A stretch of 35,621 nt of DNA, from contig JAQUSR010000006.1 of the NCBI GenBank assembly GCA_028710155.1, positions 1 to 35,621 of the forward strand. Direction: 5' to 3'. The stretch's first letter is position 1. Each line of letters starts with the position of its first letter. The notes under the pieces were generated by a model. It had not been told where the DNA came from and made no database searches. It saw nothing but the letters and a program-made list of their open reading frames with translations. Shown here piece after piece: positions 35,561-35,621 of the stretch. The DNA is from Bacteroidales bacterium. Its GTDB lineage: Bacteria > Bacteroidota > Bacteroidia > Bacteroidales > WRLA01. The translations under genes were made by a program, and so were the position numbers.

Positions 35561-35582
35561 ATAATGAGAGAGGTTTGGGATT

Positions 35583-35600
35583 TTGATCGATAATGATCAA
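35583..35600. repeat. Inverted repeat after thyA
   Basis: TTGATC and GATCAA, perfect 6-base arms around GATAAT, 22 bases after the thyA stop. No strong T run follows, so terminator or operator status is open. Confidence 0.35.
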
Positions 35601-35621
35601 CTTTATAGTGAAAAATACCTA

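Overview
The window is a stretch of chromosome from a member of the Bacteroidota. Three things point there. Most transcription units start behind a TAnnTTTG-type -7 box, usually TAnnTTTGCA. One secreted protein ends in a type IX secretion (T9SS) type A sorting domain. The housekeeping proteins (a SecA of about 1100 residues, LptC lipoprotein, DUF721, DUF2520 next to KdsC, polysaccharide deacetylase next to a FemAB-like protein) are of the kinds found in that phylum. The T9SS cargo argues against Bacteroides itself; a Bacteroidales-like lineage is likely, but the genus cannot be told. I see no rRNA, tRNA, CRISPR array, insertion sequence, integrase or phage gene.

Layout. 1-3.1 kb: ornithine aminotransferase (+) facing a T9SS-exported thioredoxin-like protein (-), each with its own hairpin terminator. 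3.1-6.0 kb: glutamyl-tRNA synthetase followed by a serine hydrolase (-). 6.0-6.5 kb: a gene-free region with spaced repeats and hairpins. 6.5-12.2 kb (+): polysaccharide deacetylase-like protein, FemAB/GNAT-like protein, uracil phosphoribosyltransferase, YitT-type membrane protein, and a DUF2156-GNAT fusion. 12.3-16.9 kb (-): secA then pgk. 17.3-24.7 kb (+): pyrG, a beta-barrel protein, 3-methyladenine DNA glycosylase, purine nucleoside phosphorylase, DUF2520 protein, KdsC-like phosphatase, NYN/LOTUS protein and CinA. 24.8-27.9 kb (+): an outer-membrane porin, a DsrE-like lipoprotein and a YeiH-type exporter. 28.1-31.6 kb: DUF721 (+), then LptC, O-methyltransferase and M16 peptidase (-), then a bifunctional-nuclease-family protein (+). 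31.7-35.6 kb (+): concentrative nucleoside transporter, MalY/PatB aminotransferase and thymidylate synthase.

How the genes work together. Nucleotide metabolism is well represented but scattered: uptake (CNT transporter), salvage (upp, purine nucleoside phosphorylase) and synthesis (pyrG, thyA). Envelope work is the second theme: secA, lptC, kdsC and two outer-membrane barrels. The most system-like part is the porin, DsrE-like lipoprotein and YeiH set. It has one candidate promoter with a palindrome where the -33 box should be, and its three products would sit in the outer membrane, periplasm and inner membrane. I infer a trans-envelope module for sulfur species (sulfite, persulfide or thiosulfate type); this is a hypothesis, not something the sequence proves.

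Many ORF-track starts are over-extended to an upstream TTG or ATG. I moved starts to an internal ATG wherever a promoter, an upstream gene, a terminator or family length supported it.
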